NCBI GenBank assembly: GCA_037576215.1
Contig: JBANDB010000003.1
Span: 6,820,001 to 6,884,000 of the forward strand
Direction of reading: 5' to 3'
Source of the DNA: Armillaria gallica
Lineage: Eukaryota; Basidiomycota; Agaricomycetes; Agaricales; Physalacriaceae
Length of the DNA: 64,000 bases
The position numbers were made by a program, and so were the translations under genes. Below the pieces are notes generated by a model. That model was not told the DNA's origin, ran no database searches, and was given only the letters and a program-made list of their open reading frames with translations. Positions 10,702 through 23,098 of the stretch are shown piece by piece (positions within the stretch are counted from its first letter, which is position 1; every line of letters starts with the position of its first letter).

Positions 10702-11025
10702 TCAGTGCTCATTCATACGGCCAGACCACGACGGACTCGTACCATTCTGTACCAGAGGCAGTCTCCCTTCTTCACTCATTTCCTTCCCGCGGCGCGCCTC
10801 GTTCTCATCCAACCGCGTTTCTGACAGCGGGTCACCAGACCATCCCAGCAACCTTGTCCTCCTTTGGCGCATTTTCATCACCACCAGCACGGCGATAAGC
10901 AGCAAGGTTATTGCTGCTATAATGACGATCAGTGCTGGGGTAGTGGGCGGGGGAGGCATTGTTTGGGTGACGATCAGGCAGGCCAAGAACCATCTTATCC
11001 TGGCGGGACATGTGCATCCTGTCAC
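10702..11025 (-). pseudogene. Single-pass membrane protein gene copy (module A, best preserved)
   Basis: A 107-residue minus-strand frame has a proline/threonine-rich segment (MPPPPTTP), one strongly hydrophobic helix (ALIVIIAAITLLLIAVLVV) and a basic stop-transfer KMRQRR. The tail contains DPLSETRLDENEARRGKE. This order fits a type I membrane protein with an extracellular N-terminal part and a short cytosolic tail. The signature P-L-S-E-T-R-L-D recurs in other copies (24356-24541; PLSGTRLD in 17221-17853). Upstream exons cannot be assembled with confidence, so it may be a gene fragment or part of a decayed gene. No known family is recognised. Confidence 0.45.
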
Positions 11026-14000
11026 TATTCCTGGGCGATGTGGGACAATCCCAGGATCTTCAACAGAGGCAATGCTACCGGGTAATGAACGTGGGATCGT
11101 CGAGCATTCACTTGGTGGTCATGCGTGAACGTCTAGGCGGTTCGCTATCAACAACTCTTCTCTTTCTCATCGTTCACCTTGTGTCCTCTTTTCTTTCATT
11201 GGCTCTCCTTTTCTGTCATATCTCCCTGCCCTTCGGAATATGATGGACGGGCAATGCCATGAGAGAGCAACACTGCATCTGGGCCAATGTTTCGGTCCTC
11301 TGACCTTCCGGCTAGTTTTTGAGAGAGCGAGGTAAGTTTCCTTACTATTCCATCTTTTACCGGGGACCCAACGAGCTTCGGTAGATGCTCCGGTCCTGCA
11401 CATGTTAAGGGGCAATCATATGAAGGGAACGAGCCGTACGCCCGAGACTACGGATGAATGTGTCCTTGATCATCGAAAGCCTTACAGTGAGCTCTATCAC
11501 CGTGCCGTCCTGATATGTTCTAACGCCGCCCTCAATTAAGGGAGGATCATGGACTCTCGGAAGTTGGAACCGGACCACTAAACTACTTAGTCCACAGGCA
11601 CTTTTCGCGCCTCTCTATCCCAATCACCGATGTCCCTTCACCTTATGTTGTGCCTCATTTTCATCGGACTATCCCAGCGCTTTTTGCGACATGCTGCTCC
11701 TAGCGTGCAGCTGGGCTGCTGCTAGTACCGGGCACAGCTCAAGAAGGCGCCCTTTTCAGCGGACACCGTTGGAGACGGAAATCCCCCCGGGAAAAGTCGT
11801 CGCTAGCTCACAGCCGTTCGCTTTATCTCTCAACCGATGGGCACCGAACAGACGGCAGGCACCCCAGGAACTGATACTGTTGTTCGTCGCCTCTTCCTTC
11901 GACGACCGCACGTTTTTGTGATACAGGCAGGCGCCTCTTGGAATAATGTTTGCACAAGTATGTTCGGTCGAGGCCCTTCCCCGGTGCCGCAATTTGCCAT
12001 TTCCCCAGCTCTCTCCCATTTGGAGCAAGGCGTCTGTGTAGGGCGCTGGACTATCTTCGTGTGATTCGTAGTTGGTCATCGACATCTCGGACAATTTCAT
12101 CTACATCGGGAAGCACACAAACTCTTATCTCTGGCGAGAGCGTGAAGGTGCGCGTCTCAGCATAGTTGTTGAATCTCATTGTAACACATCTTTTCGCGTA
12201 GCAACCTTTTGGATGCAGAGATCGACAGCGTGGATCATCGAGGCTGGACCCGTTGTACATTGTCGCGTTTGCCCGGCCCTTTCTCTTCCCTTGGTATAGT
12301 TCCGTCATCCTCAATGCACGAACGTGCCTAGTTACAACACAATCTTTCTCATTTACCTTCTGCTCCCGACTCCGTTGAGAAGCATCCGACCTTCTTTCCG
12401 CGCATATAGTCCAGTTCCGCGAATTATATGGTCGAGGAAGCATCCTGGCTTCGACATCTGAGACGTACCATCCCTCGAGCATACTTCCGTGTGCCGAGTT
12501 CGAAGAGAGACACCTTTCCCCATGAACCCTAGTAGTAGAAGGGCACGACTAAGGAGGGTCTCTTGTAATATCCTCGCTTTCTGGCACCGCATTTGACGGA
12601 GAAGCAGGATCGATGGCCCCTCCCCACCTCCGGAACCTGCCAATATAGCCTGTCCCATATTATGATATAGCCTCGTCACGCGGAACATGAACTGAGTTAT
12701 GCATGCCCCACACCCTCCGAGATTTACGCAACGGGGCAGTTAAGTCGGCTAGGACTCGACGAATATGTTCGTGGCATGCTCCCGCCGAGGATTCGAGGTT
12801 GGAGAAAGATTGTCATCGGTGGCTGATTCCCAGCGATGGTGAATGATTAGTGGGTCTTGTGCCGAGCTATAGGAGCTTCGACCTAGTATTTGTGGCGATA
12901 TGGCTTCGCGTGCTGATTCAGAGAGAGATTACTGTGTCAACTTTTACATTCCAAAAACAGCAGTTCTAGGTATCCGAGGTAAGTTTTTTTGCTATGCCAG
13001 CTTTCAACGGGAAGCTAATGAGCTTGCGTAGACTGTATGTTCATCGGAGACCGTGTATGAAGGTGGATACGTGTTGACATGCTCGCCTGTCTTGACCGGT
13101 TCAATCCACATCGGCGCCCTCGATCCGGGACCGGCGAATACAAGGATTTCCTGCGACAATCCATCTCTACGACGTCACGCTACCTCTTGAGACCGGCTGC
13201 CAGACATGATCGGTGTTGAAACCAATTACTTGTCACCACGGATTCGCTTTTCTGCCATAAACATTCGTGATGAAGAGAAGGAAAGAGAGCGAGACGAGCC
13301 GTCGATGCTGCGATCCTTCAGCCTGAGGCCTCAAGTTTTAGCGTGCAAGGTTTCGTTCGGCCGTCGATGCTGGAGATTTTGATGCGCGGACGCCGCCGGA
13401 ACGAATCGTCTTCTATTGCTCACCATCTGGAAAAGATCTACCATCGATCTTGGAGTGGTCTCCCCAGTGGTGGTTGATATTCTGTTTACGCGTGGAAGCA
13501 CATGAAGACTCAGTATCCCTATGTCGGCGACCTTTAATGAGGTTGTCGGGTGAACCCTTCGCGGCGGTGCGATAGCTCGATAACGTCCCCATGCTTGTGG
13601 ATATGATGGCAGACTAGTGCACGGAACGAGCGCAACCTTTTCCTCTTCAGATACATGCCACCTTGGCTTCACACGGAGGGATACTTCATTTCGTCAACAG
13701 CACCAGCGCATTCCACTTGATCAACAATCTCCACAACCCCTTCAGAAGCGCAAATTTCCCACGAAATGATCCTCCTAGTACTATGTATCCGTCCGAGACT
13801 TTAGGGATGGCCATTCCGTGGGTGTATTTGAATACTATTCGGGGGCAGGATACAAAGAGTGTGTCCCAGTCTGAGACTCGGACGAAGAATGACACTGTCG
13901 CTTGTAGTCCCGTTCTCTTCGCCGAGTAGAGTACTAATCACTCTGTAGAGTCATTCTACTTGTAATCCTCGGGCCTCGACTACTTCCACCAGTGACCAGA

Positions 14001-14046
14001 ACCTGGGAAAGTATGCAATAAATAAAATTCATACACATACAATCAT
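11026..14046. other. Array DNA with module B and unassigned repeats
   Basis: Module B-like sequence lies near 11330-11520 (GTGAGCTCTATCACCGTG on the plus strand). The rest holds short frames in both directions, such as 12051-12482 minus (143 residues, no domain). Segments near 11.6 and 13.1-13.6 kb resemble others at 15.0-15.5, 26.9 and 43.0 kb. Nothing intact was recognised. Confidence 0.4.
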
Positions 14047-14112
14047 CACTCTGGCTGGGAGTCGAACCCAGCTTTAAACATGCGTGCACATCTGGCCGAT
14101 GGACTATGAGGG
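14047..14112 (-). pseudogene. tRNA-Asp relic (3' half)
   Basis: On the minus strand the T-arm and the 3' acceptor strand (CTGGGTTCGACTCCCAGCCAGAGT) are nearly identical to the tRNA-Asp genes. The 5' half is diverged: the acceptor stem cannot pair and no anticodon loop is present. It is a tRNA pseudogene retaining the B box. Confidence 0.75.
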
Positions 14113-17046
14113 AGCGTCATCTATCTCTAAGCGCCGAGGGTTGACTTGGGTGAATTATGTACACTTTCGAACCTTGCGTGTCGCCACTATCTCTACTCCT
14201 AATAACGCACGAAACACCGAATCGTTGACGGCGGGAGAAATCTGGTCTGGATATGGACGCGGATGGATGAAGGTGCGTGAATTCAGACGACTGCCAGCAC
14301 TAACGCTTATCCATAATACATACCGCCAGGCCACCTTCCTTCCCGCGAGTCTCGTTCTCCAATCGCGTTTCCGACATCCCAAAAGTCTACTGCCTCGCTC
14401 ACTCGCAGCACGGCGAGGTCCATCTTCGGGCCCAGATCATGCAATGAAGGGATCGTCGTCAGTGTCAGATACCTTCAATTCAAGGAGGAACAGTTGATCC
14501 ACAAACCGTTTTCGCGCCTCTGTCCCCACTATGTGTTCATTCAGTTCCCCGTTCAAATCAGGCGGTATCACGTCGCTTTTCGAGACTTGCTCGTGCCACT
14601 GGAACGATGGCGAATACAATCATGGGCGGAATGGATCTCTCTGTTCCTGGCCTTTTCACTCGCACAATGATTCTGAAGCGTCCAACCCCATTTCTTGCCT
14701 CTGTAGGGCACAGAATGCATGGTGTCGAGGCATCTTTTCCCACCACGAGATGCCGCTTCAACTGAAGAGTCGACCGAAGATTCTAGTGCTCTCGTCGCAC
14801 TACCTATCTTTGTGCCGAGAGTTCTTCACCTACGCGGGGTGTGTCCACCCTTCGGCGATGGCTATGATTGATTAGCGAGCATCGTACTCTACGCTTGGAT
14901 AGTTGACCAATTTCGTCGTCTGGAGAGATCACCCAAATAGACGAAACCTCTTTCCGCATTACTCCAGCACTCGGACGTCCATTTGATGGCGTTGACGCTC
15001 TTCACGGTTCTTATCATTGTGTATGAGCTCCGTGTATGCTCAAGGCGCTGCATATGAGGGAGGGAGCCGTGCGATTGGGATTAGCTGGTGCCATTCCGAG
15101 GCTGGGTCTCAGGTTTCGTTCGGCCGTCTCTTGTGGATCTTTTGACGCACGGAACGAGGCATCTTCTATTGCTTGCCATCTGGAAAAAGGTCTACGATCG
15201 GTTTTGTAGTGTTCTTCCCATTGGAGGTCGATATGCTGTTTACGCGGGGAAGCACATGAAGACTCAGTATCCCATGTCGCAACCTTTATGAAGGATATCG
15301 AGTAAACCCCTTGCGGCGGTGCGATAGCTGGAGGCCGGCTGTTCATCGAGTCCCCAGTGCACGGAACGAGCGCATTACTTTCCTCTTCGGCCGGGTGGGC
15401 AACTTTGGCCTGAAACTGAGGGATACTCCGCTTCGTCAACAACTCCGGCGCATTCTGCCAACCCGGGCGCCATTCGGGGGACCACCTACTTCATCAAAAG
15501 ATTTCCACGTCCCATTCAGACGCGCGGATTTCCCACTACCCGATGTTCCTAGTCCACGTACCCGCTCAAGAGTTCACTCCTGCAATAGAGGGATGGATCG
15601 TCGTCGAGTGTTGTCAGTGTCGTGTACGGCTCGCCAGCCTTCTCCTCATCGCGCATTGGACCGTCGCTGGTATGGGAAGTGAGGACGACGTTGGCTCTCT
15701 TCACAGTTCTCCTTCCTGTTTATGAGCTCCGTGTGCCCAAAGAGCACCATATGACAAAGGGAGCCGTGCGATTGGGACTATCCCGACACTGCCACACCAT
15801 GTTCACTTCAGGGAGCGACAAGGACCTTTCAAATTTCTTTCTCACCGAAGATCGTATGGAACTATTCGAGAGGAGACACTCTTCCTCCAACGGACTGTTT
15901 TTCGTCTCTTCGCCAACGTCAGGCTCTCTCGCTGGCAAAGCGAACGTACGGTACCAGCAGCTAGACGTCTCTTCCCTTTTATTGGCAGAAGATCAGACGC
16001 ATGGGTGTCCTCCGCGGTGGAGCATCATCGACTCTGCAGCCAGACGACCATTCCTGTGTTGCATCTACACACGGAGCAGATTCTACTTTTGACACATAAC
16101 TCATGAACTCAGCTTGCATGTCCTCCAGCTCTGACTCCCTGGGTTCAGTTCCCACCCTGTCGAGATTCCTTCCTTATGTATGCGCATAGGACCTACTATA
16201 TCGCCTGCATGCACCTCTTATACCCATTCATCTTGAATGCACCACGCGGCTTTTATTTTTCAAGCACACCTAACACGAGACGAAGAAGGTATTCAAATTG
16301 CGTCCGCAAGCGGTCATTTCATTCCCCCTCACATATATTCAATATCTGCTGGGTGTTTTGTGCGTCAACTGCTGCTCTCCCAGGATCAGTTCAACACCTC
16401 AGCTGTCCGGCGTTGTCTTCTTCGTCGACAGTCACCCGTAGGTTAGAGGAATTCGTGATGGGGAGACGGGTGAACATGAGGTCGCCATCGTGACCCTTGG
16501 TCCCCCAAAACCAGAGGATCCTCCTGGGTTCGTGGGGAGTAGACCGCGAGCTGATGGTACATGGAACCGGCACATTCTCTTGCTGAAGCCTGAATGTGCT
16601 TCCGATCCCTCCTCTCCCAGTGCCCAACTCGTGCGTCAAGCAACAATCTTCATTGACCTTTTTAGCAACTCACACGGGTACGAGACCAACACTTGGAGGA
16701 TCGGTCTCCTAATGCATGATATTATCTTCTCTTGCCAATCCTGTAAAGTCATTTTAGCTTGTTTCCTTCCAAAATTCATAGTATAGCTGTACTCTTGTCA
16801 TGACTTGTAATAAGTGATTGCACAGCGGAGTGAATGGCAAAATCCAGAAACTGCATCACATATCGAGATTCGAACGGCTCGAACTTCTAACCAAGTTTAA
16901 ACTTTAAACTTTGAACAATGCTCAGCGAGCGCTTAGTATCAATGCTCATCTGACTGAGTCTGACAGTTGACTACCGACCCGGACCAACGTCCAGACTCCA
17001 AGGGATGTGTTAAAGAAAAGAGGAATTCGTGCACATGTCTATCCAC
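14113..17046. other. Array DNA, degenerate gene copies
   Basis: A module A remnant is near 14270-14420. Segments at 15.0-15.5 and 15.7-15.8 kb repeat sequence seen at 13.3-13.6 and near 11.4 kb. The 16.2-16.7 kb part resembles 30.6-31.2 and 32.6-33.0 kb. The longest plus-strand frame (15622-16092, 156 residues) shows no domain and crosses repeated sequence, so it is not called as a gene. Confidence 0.35.
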
Positions 17047-17145
17047 CTCTCTGGCTGGGAGTCGAACCCAGCTTTCGCGCGGAATTTGAATCTATCACAG
17101 ACCTTCTATGACAGGCGCGTGTACTAACCGATATACTACCAGAGA
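17047..17145 (-). tRNA. tRNA-Asp(GTC), intron-containing, copy 2
   Basis: The exon halves match copy 1: TCTCTGG/CCAGAGA acceptor stem, CGCGC/GCGCG anticodon stem, GTC anticodon, intact T-arm and discriminator G. The intron after position 37 is about 27 nt and unrelated in sequence to that of copy 1. The flanks belong to the array unit. Confidence 0.9.
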
Positions 17146-17220
17146 AGACACATGTCCTGTTCCGTATTGATTCCGATTACGTTATGGGTCCTCTGGCAAA
17201 GACAACCGATGTTCCTTCAC

Positions 17221-17853
17221 TTAACCCTTAGGCTCTTCCTCGTACACGGCTGAGAAGGCAACGCGATCAACTCGTTGTGGTGTTTTGTAAACTTTTCTTG
17301 AGACAAATATGTGGAATTCGTCAACTGTGGAAAGATTGGAGCTCATCCACACCGCCAGGCCACATTCCACTCTATGATTTCCCATCGTTGCTTGATTGCT
17401 TCCTGTGGCGTCATCCAATCGCGTTCCCGAAAGCGGGTTACAATTCGCCTTCTTAGGCTCACCGAGAAGCATGCTTGTATACGAATTGGTCTCACAATGG
17501 AGGGCTCGCCTTGATGAACGTCTCACGGTCGAGTTAGGTCGTTCACCATCAACCACCTTGTCATTCTCTTCCGACACCTCTCCTCCGGGAGCTGCTTCTG
17601 GATTAATGTTTGTGCCTTCCGACTGAGCGCGTCCCGTTCCGAGGTAAGTTTTTCTTATCATACCATTTATGCTCTCGCAATCTAGAGGCGGAATACGAGT
17701 TGGATATGAAGGGTTTGCCGAGGACATTGCAGTGAGCTCTATCACTGTCTCCTCCTCGTGAAATGTACTAACTTTAGGATTCAAAGATACTGTGCCGGCC
17801 TCAATTAAAACGCTCCCGAGCTGAAGCCAGTATCCCAACCACGGAATGTTCAT
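17221..17853 (-). pseudogene. Membrane-protein family copy (modules B and A fused in one open frame)
   Basis: A 210-residue minus-strand frame starts at an ATG and contains module B (SVLIEAGTVSLNPKVSTF, then ETVIELTAMSSA). It ends with PLSGTRLDDA, the module A signature, but the transmembrane helix expected before it is missing. A splice donor-like GGTATGATAAG lies inside, followed by sequence that looks intronic (TTACCTCGGAACG is shared by other copies near 11.3 and 41.3 kb). The open frame is thus probably an accident of a decayed multi-exon gene. Module B has a beta-strand-like pattern suggesting an extracellular domain. Confidence 0.4.
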
Positions 17854-18438
17854 TCGTAATGCCGCGCCCCGTGCTCATCCAGTCGTCTCATATCCGAGGT
17901 TTTGAAACCCGCAAGCGCCAGGAGCAGGTGAACGATGCCGAATAAAGGGTCCTACAGAGGTCGCTTGGGAAGAAAGTATTCTTCTGCTTCACAATGAGGA
18001 CCGCGCCTTCTACATATCTCGTTCAAGGATTCTGATGGAAAGCAAGTCTACAACGCCGTCTGTGTGAAGGATTACACAGTGCCGAAGGCACCCCCTCCCA
18101 CAACGAACTGAAGAGTCACCGGCTCCTGTAAACGAAATTGGCATCTGCTCGATGATAGACCCTCGGACGTTGGGCGTCAATTACCCTTTATCCGTTTTGG
18201 CCTCGATTCGCTTTGTACACCTTCTCATCACTTTCTGTGGTGTTTGTTATCCTTCAATCGGTGGTTCCCACCTTCTGCTCAGAGTCTCACGGTGCTTTTT
18301 GAGATCGCGTCGTGCCTGCTACAATTACCTTGCACCAGACCAACACTCTTCACTCTTGGTTGTCTCGCCTGAGACCTGATCACCCTGGTTTTTCAGAATG
18401 ACGAACAAGAAAAAGTTCAGCCACATACCTCATTCACG
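17854..18438. other. Array DNA, no intact gene
   Basis: Short frames only. The plus-strand frame 18152-18379 is cysteine and serine rich but has no domain and sits next to a tRNA relic. Nothing else was recognised. Confidence 0.3.
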
Positions 18439-18498
18439 TCTCCGATTGGGAGTCGAACCCAGAACGTTACTATATTAACCGATTCACCACGGAAGTCT
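18439..18498 (-). pseudogene. tRNA-like relic, second class, copy 1
   Basis: On the minus strand a segment of about 60 nt has an A-box-like TGGTGAATCGGTTA and a B-box TGGGTTCGACTCCCA but lacks a proper anticodon arm. It resembles relics at 23038-23098 and 27544-27603 more than the tRNA-Asp genes. Preceding plus-strand sequence (GACGAACAAGAAAA) is also shared with those loci. Confidence 0.6.
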
Positions 18499-19508
18499 CA
18501 TCACCTTCTCGCCATTCTCATCTAATACTATGTCGCACGCCCCCAAGTCGCCTTTATCCCCGGCTCATGAAGAAACTCGCCTCAATACATGTGCTGGTCC
18601 TAGTAACAAGTGTAGTCCGATGGCTCGCGCCCATCGAGGCTAGGTGTGTAGAGTCGGGTCACCCCTACAATATCAGGTGCACGCCACAGATGCAGAAGGT
18701 GCGTATCTAGTCCAGTTCCGTCGTCCTCGCTATCCGGTTCTCGGGTATTCACCACACGGAGTCCCAGCAATGCACAGACCACAAATGTTTGTTCCACAGT
18801 CGCCGGTCTATGAGAGTATACATTCCTTTTTACGCTTCGCCTCTCGGCGCGTCAGACCGGGAAAGGCGGGAGAATAGGTTACACCCGTGCGCGCACCATG
18901 GAGCTGTGCAGCGTTGTACCTTATCCACATGCCGTCCTGAACCCAGCCTTTGGGTGTTAACTCTCGGTAAAAGAGTCAGCGGCAGCGAATGAATATCCTT
19001 TCATACTGAGACCGCATACCGGTTTACAAGCTCCAAACGTTCAGGTTCGATTTTACTACGCGACAGCACCTGGTTTAAGCCAGGTGCGCGTCTGGGGATT
19101 TTCTCTGCACTGTTCGATCCATATGCCCGCGTCTCGGGATCTGCCGTTCCTGTTCATAGATACATAACGTCTTCCTCACTTGTACGGCCCCCCAGAACTT
19201 GCTAGCAGCTCCGCTTAACTGGTTGGACCATCTACTTCTTCGATATATCCGTGCTGCCAGAGTTCGCCGAGGCGGGTGGATATGAGGACCAGTCAGAGTA
19301 TGTCCGAGGTCGCTTGACGGGCTCACTCTTCATGGGATGATATTGTCGCTCGAAGGTCTCCTTCTCTTTACCAACTAATACTGGTAGAATTATATTAGCT
19401 TGGCTTTTGTTGTGCAGCTTCGTTGGCCGGATTAGATCCTGTGATTTTGGAAAGCATAATTCTAATTTGACCCCAGGTAAGAAAAATCTTCGTTCGACAA
19501 TTCCACAA
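18499..19508. other. Array DNA, unassigned
   Basis: About 1 kb with short frames on both strands and no recognised domain. The minus-strand frame 19232-19561 crosses the tRNA relic at its right edge and is not considered coding. Confidence 0.3.
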
Positions 19509-19574
19509 AGTCTCGCTGGGATTTGAGCCCTGCTTTCACCCACGTACACTAACCAATGCACTATCGTAGACTAG
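19509..19574 (-). pseudogene. tRNA-like relic
   Basis: On the minus strand ATAGTGCATTGGTTAGTGTAC resembles the D-arm/A-box of the tRNA-Asp genes, and GGGCTCAAATCCC resembles a B box with the key C of TTC changed. The acceptor stem pairs only partly. It is a diverged tRNA pseudogene. Confidence 0.55.
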
Positions 19575-19881
19575 ACAGAATTTCATTAATTATATTACTG
19601 CCTACAAGTGTCGCGTTTTCTATACCACACCTACCTTGCAGTGCCCAAGATTTTACGAATGGACATTCAGAGTCTGGTGAATACTTATTTGAATACCAGC
19701 CGGGAACGGGGAGTCGCTCGCCTTCCGTTCTCCCCGCCAACTAGTGTATCAGTAGTCTTTCCTATAGAGTCGAGATCTGAAAAAGCATGGAATGAACAAT
19801 GGGCGAACTCCGGAGCTTTGAAAAAGGAAGCTGGAGAATCAAAACTGAGAAAAAAATCGACGCAGTTTCCTGAATATCTAA

Positions 19882-19949
19882 GTCCCTCGCTGGGAGTCGA
19901 ACCCAACTATCGTAACACGTGCATGTCCGAACCGATACACTAACAGAGA
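19882..19949 (-). pseudogene. tRNA-Asp-like relic without intron
   Basis: The 5' end TCTCTGTTAGTGTATCGGTT matches the tRNA-Asp copies with few changes, and the T-arm TTGGGTTCGACTCCCAG is intact in the loop. The anticodon region is rearranged and no GTC loop can be drawn. The 3' acceptor strand is altered (GCGAGGGA). It is likely a non-functional relic. Confidence 0.6.
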
Positions 19950-21420
19950 TAGAACATTGTGCGCTTAGGGCTCTCTTGAAGTTTCAGCTACTCTGTCACG
20001 ATTTCTCTCGTAACCAGCGCGCGCGCGTTGACACAGGACGATTTGGTACCACGGGCTGTAGGGATATAGACTCGTAGAGCTTGGAGGGACAAAGGTGCGT
20101 GAATTTTAGGCAATTGCCGCGAAAGCCAGCGCTTATGCATACCACCAGCTCGCTCTCATCCAACCGCATTTCCAACAAAAGGACCGACCTCCTTTGGTCA
20201 CCAGCAGCGCGACGATAAACAGTCAGGACACAGGCAGTGTTCCTTCGCTTTTCGAGTCCTGCTCACCGTGACTGATTCGGTGGAACGACGTCGAACACAA
20301 GAATATTTGGTTGGTTTCTCCGGAACCTCAGGGATGCTGGAAATAGACGTCGGCAGGGAAATGGACGTGGTGGCTGTGGCTCGAACGAACGTATATTCTG
20401 AGTAGCTGATACGTAGATGGTGGTGGTACGAGGCCAAGAAGCGGTTACGATCGGTACGAAAATCAACAAAAGACGCAGTGGCTGTGAAACTCCAACATCT
20501 CCTTGAACAAGGGAGGCATCGCTCGGAGTATACGACCCTATCCCTCGACTCTGCTAGAGAGTCTCCCTCTTTGTCTTGCCGTTTCTGTGACGGTACTCAG
20601 ATTTGACGAGCATACTCGCCGTGTTTCTTCCCTCCTCTTCAGAGCCTGCGCGGACTCCTCCGTTCCCGATGGTCAATGTCTTCCTACACCCGCGTGCGCC
20701 GCACTACCGAGGATCCTTCGCCTACAAAGGGGAGAATAGTTGCAACGGGACAAGTCTCTACCCTTCAGAAGCTTCAGTTTTAGACTTCGTGTTGATCGTG
20801 CATAGTGCATAATTATACACAGTGTTTGCCGTCGTCGTCTGAACAAGAAGACTAAACCTCTCTCAGCAAGGCGTTGCACCTCCAGTACTTGGCCGTTCAT
20901 CAACATTTCCAATCTCCATTTTCGGGACTTCATTGGATTTTTTCATGACTGTCCTTACTGTAACACTGGGCATCCTCGGCTCCATGTATTCAAGGGGCAG
21001 ATCATGAGTATATGTGTGCGATGGGACTAGCTGGTGTGCTCGCCCACATACATCATATCGTCCGAGTCCCCTTCAATTCGGAACCTGCTACTAGCCAACA
21101 AGGATTTTGCCATCCTCATTCTCGTCGACCGGCTTCTGTCATGATCAATCCAGGGTTTCGTAGCAGGATAGCAATGACTGCACCCTTCGTCTTGGACGAC
21201 ATAACGAGGCGTATGAATTACCTCTACATATACAAGAAGCATTTCTGTAAGCTCTTTCCTCAACTCTTAATCACGACTAATTATATTTCATTTGATATAG
21301 TGTCCGCACGCCTCACTACTCGTAGAAACCAAAGTTCAGAAAGGAAACCTATACGCAAGATGGGCAACCGAAAGTTCTATCAATGTTACAACCACGAAAG
21401 ACATGCGTCTTAATCATCGC
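19950..21420. other. Array DNA left of the hydrophobin gene
   Basis: A module A remnant is recognisable near 20090-20230. Further right, short frames on both strands show no domain. No repeats other than array modules were seen. The last 20 bp belong to the 3' side of the hydrophobin gene. Confidence 0.35.
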
Positions 21421-21903
21421 TTAGAGACCCACGTTGATGGGGGTGCAGCCGAGAGCAACAAGGCCATTCTGTGTCGGTCAGTCCTGATGATCCCCCCCGA
21501 ACATGGGTTGGCAACACTCACGTAGTTATTCCCCGTGCAGCAGGCCGGCTGGTTAGCACACTGAGTAGTCCCAAGCCCGATTACGGTAATAGGGTTGCAA
21601 GTGAGGCCACTTCAAACATATATCAGCCTTGAATCACAGACAAAAAATGCGCCTTACACTTGGCCGGTAACACTTCCAATCGGGATATTGAGAAGACCCA
21701 GGAGGGTCTGAATCGGCGCGGATGTGGGCTGGCATACGTTGTTAGTGTTGTCTATCCTGGGTGCGCAATGGTTCGGGACTTACGCTCTGGACAGACTTGC
21801 AGCACTCGAGGGTACCGGTGTTGCAACTTCCTCCACTGACGGTGGTACCTGGAAGCGCACTGGCCATGGCAAGAGCTGAGAGAGCGAAGATACGAGCAAA
21901 CAT
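21421..21903 (-). CDS. Class I hydrophobin (four exons)
   Basis: Exons 21784-21903, 21658-21728, 21522-21609 and 21421-21468 join in phase over introns of 54, 48 and 53 nt to 108 residues. The N-terminus [19 protein letters not shown] is a signal peptide. Eight cysteines are at 27, 34, 35, 68, 81, 87, 88 and 101, the C-CC-C-C-CC-C order of hydrophobins. The spacing between the third and fourth (32 residues) and the motif [13 protein letters not shown] indicate class I. The protein would be secreted and self-assemble into amphipathic films on hyphae or fruit bodies. No single exon exceeds 40 codons, so open-frame scans miss it. It appears intact although surrounded by decayed array DNA. A TATA-like box lies about 65 bp upstream. 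Confidence 0.93.
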
Positions 21904-21967
21904 TATATGCTGTGAGATGTAGGTGGTGTTTATCTTGTTGATGATAATGACTGACTGACTCCTGGTT

Positions 21968-21976
21968 CATTTTATA
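21968..21976 (-). promoter_or_regulatory. TATA-like box of the hydrophobin gene
   Basis: Read on the minus strand, GGGTATAAAATG lies about 65 bp upstream of the hydrophobin ATG. That spacing leaves room for a short 5' leader. Strongly expressed hydrophobin genes often have a TATA box. The position is inferred from sequence only. Confidence 0.55.
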
Positions 21977-23037
21977 CCCCTTCCAGTGTCGCTTGTTCGC
22001 TCCGTCGAGGAAATAAAAATATCTTGACTCGACGGTTGACCGACAGAACGTTTGGGGAGCCCTGGAGAGAACGACGGGCGCGTAGCACTCTATTTTCCTC
22101 AACCGCCGACTGGGACTACGTTCTCTTGAAAAGCCAAAGGGATAGAACTCGTGATAACACAAACTGACAGCCGTTATTGCTTGTGGTCATTTTTTCGAGA
22201 CTAGTACCTGCATGATAACGATCCATTTACGGCTCTCTGTACGAACGGTATGACTCTCAGTTTCATTTGTAGTTCCTGGTGACCCTGTTATGTCGCAGAT
22301 GACAACAAGCGGAACGCCTTGCTGCTCCGCTTGTGACGCCGCCACTCCCAAAAAGCCGTGCTGCGTCTCCACATCGTGACTTACCAGTGATTGTTGTCAA
22401 CGGTTGCTGCATTTGAGTCTCAAACTTGTTCATACCTTTAAAGGGTACGCGCCGGTACATCTCTTCCCTCTTCGTAGAGAAACCTATCTTCACGCCAAAA
22501 TTTCTTTCAGTGGCATATGGCACCGAACGGTGGGTAGGGGGGTATTTTCTTCGACGTCCCAGGTCTGATTGCTGCTATGGAGAGAAACCGACACTACATT
22601 TGGGTCCTCGGTCGGGTTTTGAAGCTACTGCTGGATCTCAGCAAACGTAGGCATCTTGATTCATCCATTTGCCGTGTGCTTATCTACTTCTAGACCACGA
22701 GAAGAAGACTTTGGAGTTCACTTGGCGATCTCGATTCCTAAGGGGATCATTTTTCGGTTTATCCGTTCTATGGCGCTTCTATATCAGACGTTGGCGAGGT
22801 GTATATCCCAATCCTACGACAGCATGGTAGATGTTCGGTGCTGCAGCGCAGGGTAGGAGATAATGCTGTCTACTAGTCGCTTCGCAGAGGAATGGCATCA
22901 ACCGTATGGTGGCAGCCCACTCTACTGCTGTTGAAGCAAAAACGCGCTTCCGTTTCGGCGACTTTGCTGGGAATCGAATCCGATATACTTCCTATCAAAA
23001 CGACGAACAAGAAAGTACGCGTTCATTGCGTTGTAAC
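21977..23037. other. Array DNA upstream of the hydrophobin gene
   Basis: It includes the presumed upstream promoter of the hydrophobin gene. Short frames only. A T-arm-like piece (GCTGGGAATCGAATCC on the plus strand near 22965) may be a further tRNA relic. Part of 22.5-22.8 kb resembles 27.1-27.3 kb, so array sequence continues. Confidence 0.35.
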
Positions 23038-23098
23038 CTCTCCGACTAGGAATCGAACCCAGAACACGGCGTATCAACTGGTGCACCACGAGAGTCTC
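23038..23098 (-). pseudogene. tRNA-like relic, second class, copy 2
   Basis: On the minus strand CTCTCGTGGTGCACCAGTTG is followed by CTGGGTTCGATTCCTAG and GGAGAG. Five acceptor pairs can form, and a B box is intact. An anticodon arm is absent. It shares the phrase GCCGTGTTCTGGGTTCGATTCC with the copy at 27544-27603. Confidence 0.6.

Noticed and set aside
16861..16910. Further tRNA T-arm near GAGATTCGAACGGCTCG
   Set aside because: Only a B-box-like core is present, with no acceptor or D-arm partner.
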